Origin: Achromobacter ruhlandii
GTDB taxonomy: Bacteria > Pseudomonadota > Gammaproteobacteria > Burkholderiales > Burkholderiaceae_B
DNA: 64,000 bases
Assembly: GCF_902859695.1 (NCBI RefSeq)
Contig: NZ_CADIJL010000022.1
Coordinates: 1 to 64,000, forward strand
Reading direction: 5' to 3'
Shown: positions 17,275 to 25,936 of the stretch, in pieces
Layout of the letters: every line of letters starts with the position of its first letter
Numbering within the stretch: the stretch's first letter is position 1
Program-made: the position numbers and the translations under genes
The notes under the pieces: model-generated
Told to the model about the DNA's origin: nothing
Database searches by the model: none
The model's input: the letters and a program-made list of their open reading frames with translations, nothing else

Positions 17275-18318
17275 TCACAGCCGCGTCACCTGCAGCACCG
17301 CGTCGGCGAAGGCCTCGGGCGCTTCCTGCGGCAGGTTGTGGCCGATGCCGCCGGTCACGTCGACGTGACGGTACTTGCCGCTGAACTGGCCGGCATAGGT
17401 GGCGGGCGCGGGGTGCGGCGCGCCATTGGCGTCGCTTTCCAGCGTGATGGTGGGCACCGCGATCTTCGGCGCCACGGCCAGGCGCCGCTCCAGGTCGTCG
17501 TAGCGTGCCTCGCCCTGCGCCAGCCCGAGGCGCCAGCGGTAGTTGTGGATGACGATGGCGACGTGGTCGGGGTTGGCGAAGGCGCGGGCGCTGCGCGCGT
17601 AGGTGGCGTCGTCGAAGCGCCATTGCGGCGAGGCCAGTTGCCAGATAAGTTTGTTGAAGGCGTCGACGTTGGCGGCGTAGCCGGCCGCGCCGCGTTCGGT
17701 GGCGAAGTAGAACTGGTACCACCACTGGAACTCGGCCTGCGGCGGCAGCGGCTTGCGGTTGCCTTCCTGGCTGCCGATCAGGTAGCCGCTGACCGATACC
17801 AGCGCCTGGCAGCGTTCGGGCCAGAGCGCGGCCATGATGTTGGCGGTGCGCGCGCCCCAGTCGAAGCCGGCGATGACGGCCTTGCCGATCTTCAGGGCGT
17901 CCATCAGGGCGATGATGTCGACCGCCACCACCGCCTGTTCGCCGTTGCGCGCGGTATCGGCCGACAGGAAGCGGGTCGAGCCGTAGCCGCGCAGATACGG
18001 CACGATGACGCGGTAGCCGGCGGCGGTCAGGCGCGGCGTCACGTCGATGAAGCTGTGGATGTCGTAGGGCCAGCCGTGCAGCAGGATGGCGACCGGGCCG
18101 TTGGCCGGCCCGGCGTCGACGTAGCCGATGTCCAAATCGCCGGCGCGGATCTGGCGGATGGCGCTGAAGCTGGCCGTGCCGGTGGCGCGAGGGGCGATTG
18201 GCGCGGCGCCCTGGGCGCGCGCGCTGGCGCCCAGGCCCAGGTTCAGAAGGCTGGCGCCGGCCAGGGCCGAGGTGGTGCCGAGCAGGCGGCGGCGTCGGGT
18301 GTCGATGGGGTCGGGCAT
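17275..18318 (-). CDS. Tat-exported alpha/beta hydrolase, epoxide hydrolase-like
   Basis: A 347-residue alpha/beta hydrolase. The N-terminus DTRRRRLLGTTSALAGASLL with ASARAQG after it looks like a twin-arginine signal, so it should act in the periplasm. HGWPYD (81-86) is the oxyanion-hole motif. The nucleophile elbow reads GFDWGA, giving an aspartate (D153) rather than serine, which points to epoxide hydrolases or haloalkane dehalogenases. YLRGYG and the catalytic His of GIGHNLP (about H327) complete the picture. The ATG at 18318 is chosen because it starts the signal peptide. Substrate unknown. Confidence 0.82.
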   Translation of the reverse strand: MPDPIDTRRRRLLGTTSALAGASLLNLGLGASARAQGAAPIAPRATGTASFSAIRQIRAGDLDIGYVDAGPANGPVAILLHGWPYDIHSFIDVTPRLTAAGYRVIVPYLRGYGSTRFLSADTARNGEQAVVAVDIIALMDALKIGKAVIAGFDWGARTANIMAALWPERCQALVSVSGYLIGSQEGNRKPLPPQAEFQWWYQFYFATERGAAGYAANVDAFNKLIWQLASPQWRFDDATYARSARAFANPDHVAIVIHNYRWRLGLAQGEARYDDLERRLAVAPKIAVPTITLESDANGAPHPAPATYAGQFSGKYRHVDVTGGIGHNLPQEAPEAFADAVLQVTRL

Positions 18319-18521
18319 GGCGGGTCTCCGGGAAAGGGAAGTGACGGGGTGTGGCGCCGTTGTAGCCAGCCCGGCGGGGTGGGGGGTGTCGCAATGTACG
18401 GCGCGGGCGGGCGGATACATTGCGACTTGAATCTCCTTGTCCGCGCCGCCGGCGTCGCGCGCGGATGACGAGCGCGCGATGCCGGTTGTGCATTCGGCGC
18501 GGACTTGGCATGATCCGCGCC

Positions 18522-19709
18522 ATGGCAATGGACCCGACCTCCCGCATCACGCGCCCGCGCGCCCGCCGCGCGGGCCGCGCCGCCGTGCGGCTGGCCCTGG
18601 GGTTGGCCGCGCTGACGGCCGCCGCCTATGCGGCCACGGCCGTGATGGAGATCCCGCCGCCGCACACGCTGTGGCGGCTGGAGGCGTCGGCGCCGTCGCG
18701 CCGCGGCGACCTGTTGCCGGCGCGGGTCGTGCCGGCCGCGGCCACGCCATCCGTGCTGGCGGCCAGCGCCTGGCCACCGCCCGCCACGGTGCCGTGGAAA
18801 GGCGCCGAAATTCCGTTCGAGCGGTTCCTGCAAAGCACCGCCACCAATGCGCTGGTGGTGCTGCGCGACGGCAGGCTGGAGTACGAGTGGTACCGGCCGG
18901 GCGTGCGCGCCAGCGACCCGCAGTCGTCGTGGTCGATGGCCAAGTCGGTGGTGTCGCTGCTGGTGGGCCAGGCGATCGCGCGCGGCGAGCTGCGCGAGGA
19001 CGACCGCCTGACCACGCTGCTGCCCGAGCTGGCGGGCGCGGGCGATTACGACCGCGTCACGCTCGGGCATCTGCTGGACATGGCCTCGGGCATCGACGTG
19101 TCGGAGAATTACCGGGCCTATTGGCCTTTCACCGGCACCGCACGCATGTATCTGACGCGCGATCTGGCCGGGTTTGTGCACGACCACCGGCGCATGCATT
19201 TCACGCCGGGCAGCGCGGGCGACTACCGCAGCGTCGACACCCAGCTACTGGGCATGGCGCTGACGCGCGTGACCGGCAAGCCCCTGGCCGACCTGCTCGC
19301 CGAGCGGCTGTGGGGGCCGATGGGCGCGGAGTCCGCCGCCACCTGGAACCTGGACCGGCCCGGTGGCATCGAGAAGGCGTTCTGCTGCCTGAATGCCACG
19401 GCGCGCGACTTCGCGCGGGTCGGGCAGCGCGTGCTTGAGTCCGGGCAGGGCGCAGGCCTGGTCCCGGCCGCCTGGGTGGCGCGCATCGCGCGTCCCGCCC
19501 CGCATCCGGTCGACGGCTGGGGCTACGCCGCGCAATGGTGGGAACTGGAGCCCACGGGCGGGCCGGACTTCGCGGCCGTCGGCATCCATGGCCAGTACCT
19601 GTACGTGCATCCCGGCCGGCGCGTGGTGATCGTCAAGCTCAGCGACTACGGCGAGAACCAGGACGAGCGCGAGACCTATCGGGCGCTGCGGGCGATCGCC
19701 GATCGTTGA
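18522..19709 (+). CDS. Serine hydrolase, class C beta-lactamase/penicillin-binding-like
   Basis: A protein of about 395 residues with one N-terminal membrane segment (VRLALGLAALTAAAYAATAV), so probably anchored facing the periplasm. The nucleophile motif is SMAK (S138, K141 counting from the ATG at 18522), followed by GDYRS as the likely Tyr-x-Ser motif and GIHGQYLYV near the end as the HxG-type element. Members act as esterases, amidases or peptidases far more often than as true beta-lactamases. Several in-frame ATGs at 18510-18528 make the start uncertain, and no clear Shine-Dalgarno decides it. Confidence 0.8.
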   Translation: MAMDPTSRITRPRARRAGRAAVRLALGLAALTAAAYAATAVMEIPPPHTLWRLEASAPSRRGDLLPARVVPAAATPSVLAASAWPPPATVPWKGAEIPFERFLQSTATNALVVLRDGRLEYEWYRPGVRASDPQSSWSMAKSVVSLLVGQAIARGELREDDRLTTLLPELAGAGDYDRVTLGHLLDMASGIDVSENYRAYWPFTGTARMYLTRDLAGFVHDHRRMHFTPGSAGDYRSVDTQLLGMALTRVTGKPLADLLAERLWGPMGAESAATWNLDRPGGIEKAFCCLNATARDFARVGQRVLESGQGAGLVPAAWVARIARPAPHPVDGWGYAAQWWELEPTGGPDFAAVGIHGQYLYVHPGRRVVIVKLSDYGENQDERETYRALRAIADR

Positions 19710-19810
19710 GGCGGTGGCGTGGGGCGCAGGGGTTTGGCCGGATCACGGCCCCTTTCGGGCGAATCCGCGCCCGGGCGTGTCGGGCGGCGGCGCCTGTCGC
19801 GCGGCGCCCG

Positions 19811-21256
19811 CTACAGCAGGCCCGAGGTCAGCGCCTTGAGCGTGGCGGCCGCGCGGGTCGAGCATTCCAGCTTGCGGAACACGCTTTCGACGTGGGTGCG
19901 CACCGTGCTGGGGCTGATGTTCAGCGCGCGCGCCGCTTCCTTGTTGCTGGCCCCCAGGCTGATCTGCCGCAGCACTTCCAGTTCGCGCTGCGACAGCGGC
20001 GAGACGGCGCGGCGCGGGGCGGCGGTTTCGCCGCCCGCCGCGGCGATGGCGGCCTCGGCCACGTCAGCATCGTAGCGGCCGGCGGCGGCCTCCTGGCGCA
20101 GTTGCCGCGCCGCGTCCGCCAGCGCAAGCGCGGGACGCCAGGGACGGTCCTCGCGCAGCGCCTGCAAGGTTACACAGGCGGCCAGCACCCGTTGCGGCAG
20201 GCCCAATGCCGTGCCCGCCGCGCCGCGGAAATAGCCGCTGCCATCCAGCCGTTCGTAGGCATACGAGGCCAGTTCGGCGGCCTCGCTCAGGCCCTTGATC
20301 TGGCGCGCCGCGCGCGCGGTCCAGTAGGGCATCAGGCGCACCTGCTCCCACTGGTCCGGCGACAGCTTGCCGCCGGTGTTCCACAGGCGGTTCGGCAGCG
20401 CGGCGCGGCCGATGCCGTGGACCAGCGCGGCGGCCTGCAATTGCGCCTGCGTCGCCGCGTCCAGGTCGAGCCGCGCGGCGGTGGCCACCGCCAGCGCCGC
20501 CACCCGGCGCGAATAGCCGGCCAGCCAGGGCAGCTTGAGTTCGGCCACGTCGGCCAGCAGCGTCAGCGCGGCGGGCGCGCCGCGGCAGCCGCCGGCCAGG
20601 TTCCAGTCGGCGCCGTCGGGCGGATCGGCGTCGATCCGGTCGAGCCAGGCCGGGCCGTGGCGCGCGGCCAGCGCGGCGATGTCGGCGGGATACTTGGCGC
20701 CGGCCTGCTGGCGCAGGAAGTACAGCGCGCTGTCGCGGCCATGGGCGCGGCTGAGGATCTCCAGGTCGCTGGCGGCGTTGACGATGAACGCCAGCGGCGA
20801 GACGGCGCCGCCGTCCAGCGCCTGCGGCATGCCCTTGCCATCGTGGCGCTCGAAGGCGTGGCGCAGACCGGTCACGACCGCGTCGGGCATGCCCAGGCTG
20901 ACGGCGACGTCGCCGGAAATCTCGCAATGGATCAGCGCCAGCGGCACGATCAGCGACTGCGTGCGCGCGTCCAGCGGGGGCAGGGTCTGCGCCATCATGG
21001 CCTCGCGCGAGGCGATGTCGTCGCCCAGCAGCTCGGCGAAGCCGCCGGCGTTGGCGGTGCAGCCTGACCAGCGCAGCAGCGCCACCGCGCGGGCGTGGTC
21101 CTGGCCGGCCGCATCCAGGCCGTGCGCGGCGGCCAGCAGGCCCGCCAGGCAGGCGGTGCGGCGCGAATGGTCGGTGGCGCGGCCCATGCTGAGGTCGCCG
21201 ATGAAGGCCATGGCCAGCACGGCGTCGGTCAGTTCTATGGCGCTATCGGCGATCAT
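19811..21256 (-). CDS. HD-GYP-like domain protein fused to a LuxR-type DNA-binding domain
   Basis: A 481-residue putative regulator. The middle holds an HD-GYP-like domain, with LVHGIGRAALP where HDIGK is expected and ERLDGSGYFRG where HHE(R)xDGxGYP is expected. Several metal-binding residues are changed, so it may sense rather than hydrolyse a cyclic dinucleotide. The C-terminus is a clear LuxR/GerE helix-turn-helix (LSQRELEVLRQISLGASNKE and ISPSTVRTHVESVF). The ATG at 21256 is the likeliest start. It is convergent with the serine hydrolase and divergent from the hydrolase at 21414. Its targets are unknown. Confidence 0.82.
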   Translation of the reverse strand: MIADSAIELTDAVLAMAFIGDLSMGRATDHSRRTACLAGLLAAAHGLDAAGQDHARAVALLRWSGCTANAGGFAELLGDDIASREAMMAQTLPPLDARTQSLIVPLALIHCEISGDVAVSLGMPDAVVTGLRHAFERHDGKGMPQALDGGAVSPLAFIVNAASDLEILSRAHGRDSALYFLRQQAGAKYPADIAALAARHGPAWLDRIDADPPDGADWNLAGGCRGAPAALTLLADVAELKLPWLAGYSRRVAALAVATAARLDLDAATQAQLQAAALVHGIGRAALPNRLWNTGGKLSPDQWEQVRLMPYWTARAARQIKGLSEAAELASYAYERLDGSGYFRGAAGTALGLPQRVLAACVTLQALREDRPWRPALALADAARQLRQEAAAGRYDADVAEAAIAAAGGETAAPRRAVSPLSQRELEVLRQISLGASNKEAARALNISPSTVRTHVESVFRKLECSTRAAATLKALTSGLL

Positions 21257-21413
21257 GGGGGCAGGCGGGGCGATGAATGGGGGCGGCAGGAGAGGGCGGG
21301 AAGGCGAGAACCGGCGCATCGGTCAATCATCCGATACCGCGCGACGGGCGGGAAAACGACACTGGCGTCAACCAAGCGCCACGTCGGCGCTGGACCCCGA
21401 AAAAGGAATCGTC

Positions 21414-22187
21414 ATGAAGCGCCATATTATCGCAGCCTCCCTCCTGGTCGCCGGCCTGTTCGCCGCGCCCGTTTCGCAGTCGTTCGCCGCCGAACCGGCC
21501 GCCGCGCGGCCGTCCGTCGTCATCGTGCATGGCGCCTTCGCCGACGGCTCGGACTGGGCCAAGGTGGTCGCCCTGTTGCAGGCCAAGGGCGTGCAGGTGC
21601 AGGCGGTGCAGAACCCGCTGGAATCGCTGGCCGGCGACGTGGCCGCGGCCAACCGCGCCATCGACAACCAGCCCGGCAAGGTGGTGCTGGTCGGCCATTC
21701 GTGGGGCGGCACGGTGATCACCGAGGCCGGCAACCATCCCAAGGTCGCCAGCCTGGTCTACGTGGCCGCCTTCGCGCCCGATGCCGGCCAGTCGGTGGCG
21801 ACGCTGACCGAGGGCACGCCCAAGGCGCCGGGTTCGGACAGCATCGGCGCCGACAGCCACGGCTGGCTGAGCCTGTCGCCCGCCGGCCTGGCGCGCGATT
21901 TCGCGCAGGATGTGCCGGCCGCGCAGGCCCGGGTGATGGCGGCCACGCAGGGCCCGATCAAGGCCAGCGCCTTTGGCGAAGCGGTGTCGACCGCCGCGTG
22001 GAAGACCAAGCCGTCGTGGTTCGTCGTCAGCAACCACGACCGCATGATCCTGCCGGCGCTGCAACACCAGATGGCCAAGCGCATCGGCGCCAAGGTCACC
22101 GACCTGCAGACCAGCCACGTGCCGCAGCAATCGCAGCCGGACGCCGTGGCGCGGGTGATCCTGGACGCGGTGGCCAGCGTGAAGTGA
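21414..22187 (+). CDS. Secreted alpha/beta hydrolase
   Basis: A 257-residue hydrolase with a Sec signal (MKRHIIAASLLVAGLFAAPV, cleavage near SFA-AEP). VIVHGAFADG is the oxyanion loop, GHSWGG gives the nucleophile S96, SNHDRMI the acid, and TSHVPQQ the histidine (about H235). This pattern is that of small periplasmic esterases of the EstC/salicylate-esterase-like group. It starts after AAAAGGAATCGTC. A strong hairpin terminator follows, so it is likely monocistronic. Confidence 0.85.
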   Translation: MKRHIIAASLLVAGLFAAPVSQSFAAEPAAARPSVVIVHGAFADGSDWAKVVALLQAKGVQVQAVQNPLESLAGDVAAANRAIDNQPGKVVLVGHSWGGTVITEAGNHPKVASLVYVAAFAPDAGQSVATLTEGTPKAPGSDSIGADSHGWLSLSPAGLARDFAQDVPAAQARVMAATQGPIKASAFGEAVSTAAWKTKPSWFVVSNHDRMILPALQHQMAKRIGAKVTDLQTSHVPQQSQPDAVARVILDAVASVK

Positions 22188-22192
22188 GGGCT

Positions 22193-22226
22193 GTGACCGC
22201 CCGGCGACGTGACATCGGGCGGTCAC
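22193..22226 (+). terminator. Strong 11-bp hairpin terminator
   Basis: GTGACCGCCCG (22193-22203) and CGGGCGGTCAC (22216-22226) are perfectly complementary with a 12-nt loop, starting 5 bp after the hydrolase stop. There is no long T-run, but position and stem strength make a terminator the best reading. Confidence 0.65.
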
Positions 22227-22231
22227 GCATG

Positions 22232-22263
22232 AACGCCGCGCGTCCGTCGGGACACGCGGCGTT
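22232..22263. terminator. Second hairpin in the convergent gap, next to the Crp/Fnr stop codon
   Basis: AACGCCGCG (22232-22240) pairs with CGCGGCGTT (22255-22263), and inside it GTCC pairs with GGAC. It abuts the stop codon of the leftward Crp/Fnr gene and ends in TTT on the plus strand. With the preceding hairpin it would insulate the two converging genes. Confidence 0.6.
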
Positions 22264-22962
22264 TCAGCATCCGGACGCCAGTTGTTCGAGCGGTGCGAGC
22301 CGCAGCACGTAGAGCGTGCCGGCGCGGCTGGCGATGATGCCTTCGCGGCGCCACTTGGAGAAGATGCGGCTGAGGGTCTCGGCCCGCATGCCGAGCTTGA
22401 CGGCGATCTGCGAGTGGCTGAGCGGCAGGGTCAGCGGCTGGCCGGCCTGAGGCTTGCCGGCGCGCAGCACGTATTCGGCCAGGCGTTCCTGCGCCGAACT
22501 GGAAGTGAGCCAGTCGATCCGGTCGGTGTGATGCCGCACCAGCGCGGCGCCGTGGGCGGCGACGCGGCAGGCGAAGCGGCCGTCGTCGCGACACAGCTGC
22601 AGGAAGGCGCCTTGATGCAGCAGGCAACCATTGCCGTCGCGGCGGGCGCGGACATGATGCAGGTGGCGCGGCGTCGGCTCGAACATGGCCAGCACCGACA
22701 GCCAGCCGCCCGGGCCGACTTCGCCAAATACCTTGTCATCGCCATCGGCGGTGTAGCGCAGGCCCTGGACCAGCCCCTCGCACACCAGCAGGCACGCGGT
22801 TGCCGGCTGGCCTTCGGAAAACAGCGTGTCACCCGCCTCGAAGCGCAGCCAATGGGCGCGCGCCGCCAGCGCGCCGAGCGCGGCGTCGGCGATGCCCTCG
22901 AACCAGGGATGGCGCCGCAACGCGGCGAGCAGAAGCGACTGAGACGAATTGACAATAGTCAT
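22264..22962 (-). CDS. Crp/Fnr family transcriptional regulator
   Basis: A 232-residue regulator with an N-terminal cyclic-nucleotide-type sensor domain (FEAGDTLFSEGQPA, FGEVGPGGWLSVLAMF) and a C-terminal winged helix (LPLSHSQIAVKLGMRAETLS and RIFSKWRREGII). The cysteines are scattered and do not form the Fnr iron-sulphur pattern, so the signal is unclear. It is divergent from the iron-type uptake operon with only 39 bp between the start codons, which makes it a plausible regulator of that operon. Confidence 0.87.
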   Translation of the reverse strand: MTIVNSSQSLLLAALRRHPWFEGIADAALGALAARAHWLRFEAGDTLFSEGQPATACLLVCEGLVQGLRYTADGDDKVFGEVGPGGWLSVLAMFEPTPRHLHHVRARRDGNGCLLHQGAFLQLCRDDGRFACRVAAHGAALVRHHTDRIDWLTSSSAQERLAEYVLRAGKPQAGQPLTLPLSHSQIAVKLGMRAETLSRIFSKWRREGIIASRAGTLYVLRLAPLEQLASGC

Positions 22963-22992
22963 TTGATCGGCGGAGGTGGATACCTAGAATTC

Positions 22993-23008
22993 GAATCGAA
23001 AATGATTC
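22993..23008 (+). promoter_or_regulatory. Possible operator (weakly Fur-like) at the uptake operon start
   Basis: GAATC-N6-GATTC (22993-23008) is a 16-bp inverted repeat overlapping the first ATG of the binding-protein gene. The core AAAATGATTC is reminiscent of half a Fur box, but the match to a full 19-bp Fur site is poor. Direct regulation by iron or by the divergent Crp/Fnr protein is speculative. Confidence 0.25.
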
Positions 23009-24150
23009 CTGTTCAAGATGCCCTCCCCGTGAAAAAATACAAGGCCTGGACCGCGCCGCAACCGCGCCGTCTTATAAGTTCTCCCATTGCCTTGAGCGCC
23101 TTGTCGGCGGCGTTGTCATGGTCGTCTGGTGCGGCGGCGCAGGGCCCCGTGCGCTTTACCGACATGCTCGGCAACCCGGTCACGCAGGCCGCGCCTTCGA
23201 CGCGCGCGGTCTCGCTGCCGATGCCGGGCGGCACGCTGTTGATGTCATTGGACGGCGGTTCGTCGCGCCACCTGGCGGGCATGCATCCCGACTCCTTTGC
23301 GCGCATGGCGGACCCGGTGCCGTCGCGCCTGTTCCCGCACATGGAAAGCGTGCGCTCGGACATTACCCGGTCGGGCTTCGTGCCGAACGTGGAAACCCTG
23401 TTGCAGATCCGTCCCGACATGGTGTGGCAGTGGGGTCACATGGGCGACGACCTGATCGCGCCGCTGCGCAACGCCGGCCTGCCGGTGGCGGCGCTGCTGT
23501 ACGGCACCGACGTGCGCACCCGCGAATGGATCCGGCTGATGGGGCATTCGCTCGGGCGGGATGCGCAAGCCGCCCGGCTGCTGGCGTGGCGCGACGAGGT
23601 GCGCGCGCAGATCCTTCGCGTCACCGGCGGCCTGCGCGCCGACGAGCGGCCGGGCGTGCTGTACCTGTCGCGCTACCGGCCGCAATTGCGCACGTCGGGC
23701 GCGGGCAGCAGTTTCGATGATGACATCCAGCTGACTGGCGGGCGCAACGTGGCCGCGGCGGTGGTCGGCACCGGCCAATCGGTCGGCATCGAGCAGATCA
23801 TGGCCTGGGCGCCCGATGTGATCCTGCTGAACAACTTCGAGTCGGGCCTGACGCCCGCCATGATCTATGCCGATCCGCTGTTCGCGGATATTCCGGCCGT
23901 GCGCAGCCATCGCGTCTACATGATTCCGGCCGGCGGCTATATCTGGGATCCCCCCAGCCAGGAATCGCCGTTGTACTGGCAGTGGCTGAGCCAGTTGTTG
24001 CATCCGAAGCGATTCGACTGGCCGCTGCGCGAGCGCATCGCGCAGGCCTACGCCTGGCTGTACGGCTATGACATCGACGCGGCCGATATCGACAAGGTGC
24101 TGCGCATGCGCTTGAACCACGGAGCCGCCGGCTATGACCGCCTGCGCTGA
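23002..24150 (+). CDS. Iron-siderophore/heme/cobalamin-type ABC transporter substrate-binding protein
   Basis: A 382-residue periplasmic binding protein of the FecB/BtuF class. It has DMLGNPVTQ near the mature start, VETLLQIRPDMVWQWG, and IEQIMAWAPDVILLNN followed by DPLFADIPAVRSHRVYMIP, the second lobe typical of the class. The N-terminal signal has a hydrophobic stretch ISSPIALSALSAALSWSSGA ending in AAAQ-G. ATG at 23002 is used; GTG at 23029 is an alternative start, and neither has a good Shine-Dalgarno. The permease gene begins inside its last codons (17 bp overlap). Ligand not determinable. Confidence 0.87.
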   Translation: MIPVQDALPVKKYKAWTAPQPRRLISSPIALSALSAALSWSSGAAAQGPVRFTDMLGNPVTQAAPSTRAVSLPMPGGTLLMSLDGGSSRHLAGMHPDSFARMADPVPSRLFPHMESVRSDITRSGFVPNVETLLQIRPDMVWQWGHMGDDLIAPLRNAGLPVAALLYGTDVRTREWIRLMGHSLGRDAQAARLLAWRDEVRAQILRVTGGLRADERPGVLYLSRYRPQLRTSGAGSSFDDDIQLTGGRNVAAAVVGTGQSVGIEQIMAWAPDVILLNNFESGLTPAMIYADPLFADIPAVRSHRVYMIPAGGYIWDPPSQESPLYWQWLSQLLHPKRFDWPLRERIAQAYAWLYGYDIDAADIDKVLRMRLNHGAAGYDRLR

Positions 24151-25204
24151 ACGGAATCCCGCGCGGGGCGACGATCGGCGGCGCGCCTGGCCCTGGTGGC
24201 TGATGATCGCCGCGGCGCCGCTGTCGGCCCTGGCCGCGTTGTGCGTGGGGCGTTATGCGTTGCCGGCCTCTCATGTGGGCGCCGCGCTGGCCGGATGGGC
24301 GCTGCCCGACGGCCTGGCATCCTGGCTGCCGACCGTCGCCGACGCCGAGCGCCGGGTGGTATTGCTGGTGCGCCTGCCGCGGGTGCTGCTGGCGCTGCTG
24401 GCCGGCTCCAGCCTGGCGCTGTGCGGCGCGGCCTTGCAGGGCGCCTTCCGCAACCCCCTGGTCGGGCCGCAGATCCTCGGCATTTCGTCCGGCGCCGCGT
24501 TTGGCGGGTGCGCGGCGATCCTGCTGTTCTCGTCGCTGTGGGCGACGTTGGGATTCGCTTTCGCGGGCGGCCTGCTGGCGGTGGCCATCGTCTACCTGCT
24601 GGGCCGCTCGCGGGGGCGCACCACCATCCTGATGCTGGTGCTGGCGGGCGTGGTCACCAGCGCGTTCTTTTCCGCGCTGATCTCGCTGGCCACCTATTTC
24701 GCCGATCCCTACGACAGCCTGCCGGCGATCGTGTTCTGGCTGATGGGCAGCTTCGCCACGGCGTCCTACGTCAAGCTGGGGGCGGCGGTGGCGCCCATCG
24801 CGGCGGGCATGGGGCTGTTGTTCGCGCTGCGGTTCCGCATCAACGTGCTGTCGCTGGGGGACGAGCAGGCCAGCGCCATGGGGCTGGCGGTCGAGCCGCT
24901 GCGCTGGATGCTGCTGGGCTGCGCCACGCTGGTGGTGTCGGCCAGTGTGGCGGTGTCGGGCACGGTGGGCTGGGTCGGGCTGGTGGTGCCGCACATTGCG
25001 CGCATGCTGGTCGGCCCCGATCACCGCGTGCTGCTGCCCGCCAGCGCCTTGCTTGGCGGCACCTACATGGTGTGGGTCGATACCGTGGCCCGCAGCGCCA
25101 CCAGCGCCGAGATTCCGCTGGGCGTGATCACCGCGCTGGTCGGCGCGCCCCTGTTCGCGTGGCTGTTGCGCCGCACGCAGGGCCGGGAGGCGGGCCATGC
25201 TTGA
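24134..25204 (+). CDS. FecCD-type ABC transporter permease
   Basis: A 356-residue inner-membrane permease with eight to ten hydrophobic segments. Family motifs include LVRLPRVLLALLAGSSLALC, GAALQGAFRNPLVGPQILG and GWVGLVVPHIARMLVGPDHR. It forms the channel for the importer with the neighbouring ATPase (8 bp overlap) and binding protein. Only one permease gene is present, so the channel is a homodimer as in BtuC or FhuB-half systems. Confidence 0.92.
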   Translation: MTACAERNPARGDDRRRAWPWWLMIAAAPLSALAALCVGRYALPASHVGAALAGWALPDGLASWLPTVADAERRVVLLVRLPRVLLALLAGSSLALCGAALQGAFRNPLVGPQILGISSGAAFGGCAAILLFSSLWATLGFAFAGGLLAVAIVYLLGRSRGRTTILMLVLAGVVTSAFFSALISLATYFADPYDSLPAIVFWLMGSFATASYVKLGAAVAPIAAGMGLLFALRFRINVLSLGDEQASAMGLAVEPLRWMLLGCATLVVSASVAVSGTVGWVGLVVPHIARMLVGPDHRVLLPASALLGGTYMVWVDTVARSATSAEIPLGVITALVGAPLFAWLLRRTQGREAGHA

Positions 25205-25931
25205 ACTGGATCGCCTTGCCGTGCAGGCCGGCGGCCGCCTGCTGCTGTCCGACCTGTCGCTGCGCGTGCCCGCCGGCAGCGTGCTGGCCGTGCTGGGGCC
25301 GAACGGCCGGGGCAAGACCACCTTGCTCAAGACGTTGCTGGGGGTGCAGCCGCCGGCCGCTGGCGCGGTGCGCCTGCGCGGCCACGCCGCCTATGTGCCG
25401 CAGCGCACCGATTCGCTGTTCGCCTACGACGTGCTGGCCATGGTGACCATGGGCCGCGTGCGGCACCTGCGCTGGTGGGCCTCGCCCGGCCCGGGCGACC
25501 GCGACATCGCCCGCGAGTGCCTGCGCGCCGTGCGGCTGGAGCATCTGGCGGCGCGGCCCTTTCACGCGCTCAGCGGCGGCGAACAGCAGTTGGCCTGCAT
25601 CGCGCGGGCCATGGCCAGCGCCAGCCCCATCATCGTGCTGGACGAGCCCAGCGCGGCGCTCGACCTGCGCAACCAGGACGTGATCCTGACGCTGCTGCGG
25701 CGGCTGGCGGGCGAGGGCATGACGGTGGTGTTCTCGACCCACCAGCCGCAGCACGCGCAGCACATCGCCGACCAGACCCTGTTGATGCATCCCGACGCCT
25801 GCGAGGCCGGGCCCACCGGGCAGATGTGCACCGACGAACGCCTGAGCCGGCTGTATGGATTGCCGGTGCGGGTAACCATCATCACCGCCGACCGCCGCGA
25901 GGTGCCGGGCGTGATTCCTCTTTTCCATTGA
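25197..25931 (+). CDS. ABC transporter ATP-binding protein (iron/heme/cobalamin type)
   Basis: A 244-residue ATPase with Walker A LGPNGRGKTTLLKT, signature LSGGEQQLACIARAM, Walker B IIVLDEPSAALDLRNQ and the switch His of VVFSTHQPQHAQHIAD. It completes the FecBCD-like importer. The following unknown gene begins 6 bp downstream, so that gene pair belongs to the same transcript. Confidence 0.93.
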   Translation: MLELDRLAVQAGGRLLLSDLSLRVPAGSVLAVLGPNGRGKTTLLKTLLGVQPPAAGAVRLRGHAAYVPQRTDSLFAYDVLAMVTMGRVRHLRWWASPGPGDRDIARECLRAVRLEHLAARPFHALSGGEQQLACIARAMASASPIIVLDEPSAALDLRNQDVILTLLRRLAGEGMTVVFSTHQPQHAQHIADQTLLMHPDACEAGPTGQMCTDERLSRLYGLPVRVTIITADRREVPGVIPLFH

Positions 25932-25936
25932 ATCCG

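Noticed and set aside
18522-19709. A true beta-lactamase resistance gene
   Set aside because: SMAK and the class C fold features are shared with many esterases and peptidases; the N-terminal membrane anchor and absence of an AmpR-type regulator argue against a resistance role.
22993-23008. Confident Fur box at the uptake operon
   Set aside because: Only GAATC-N6-GATTC is symmetric and the match to the 19-bp Fur consensus is poor; kept only as a weak operator candidate.
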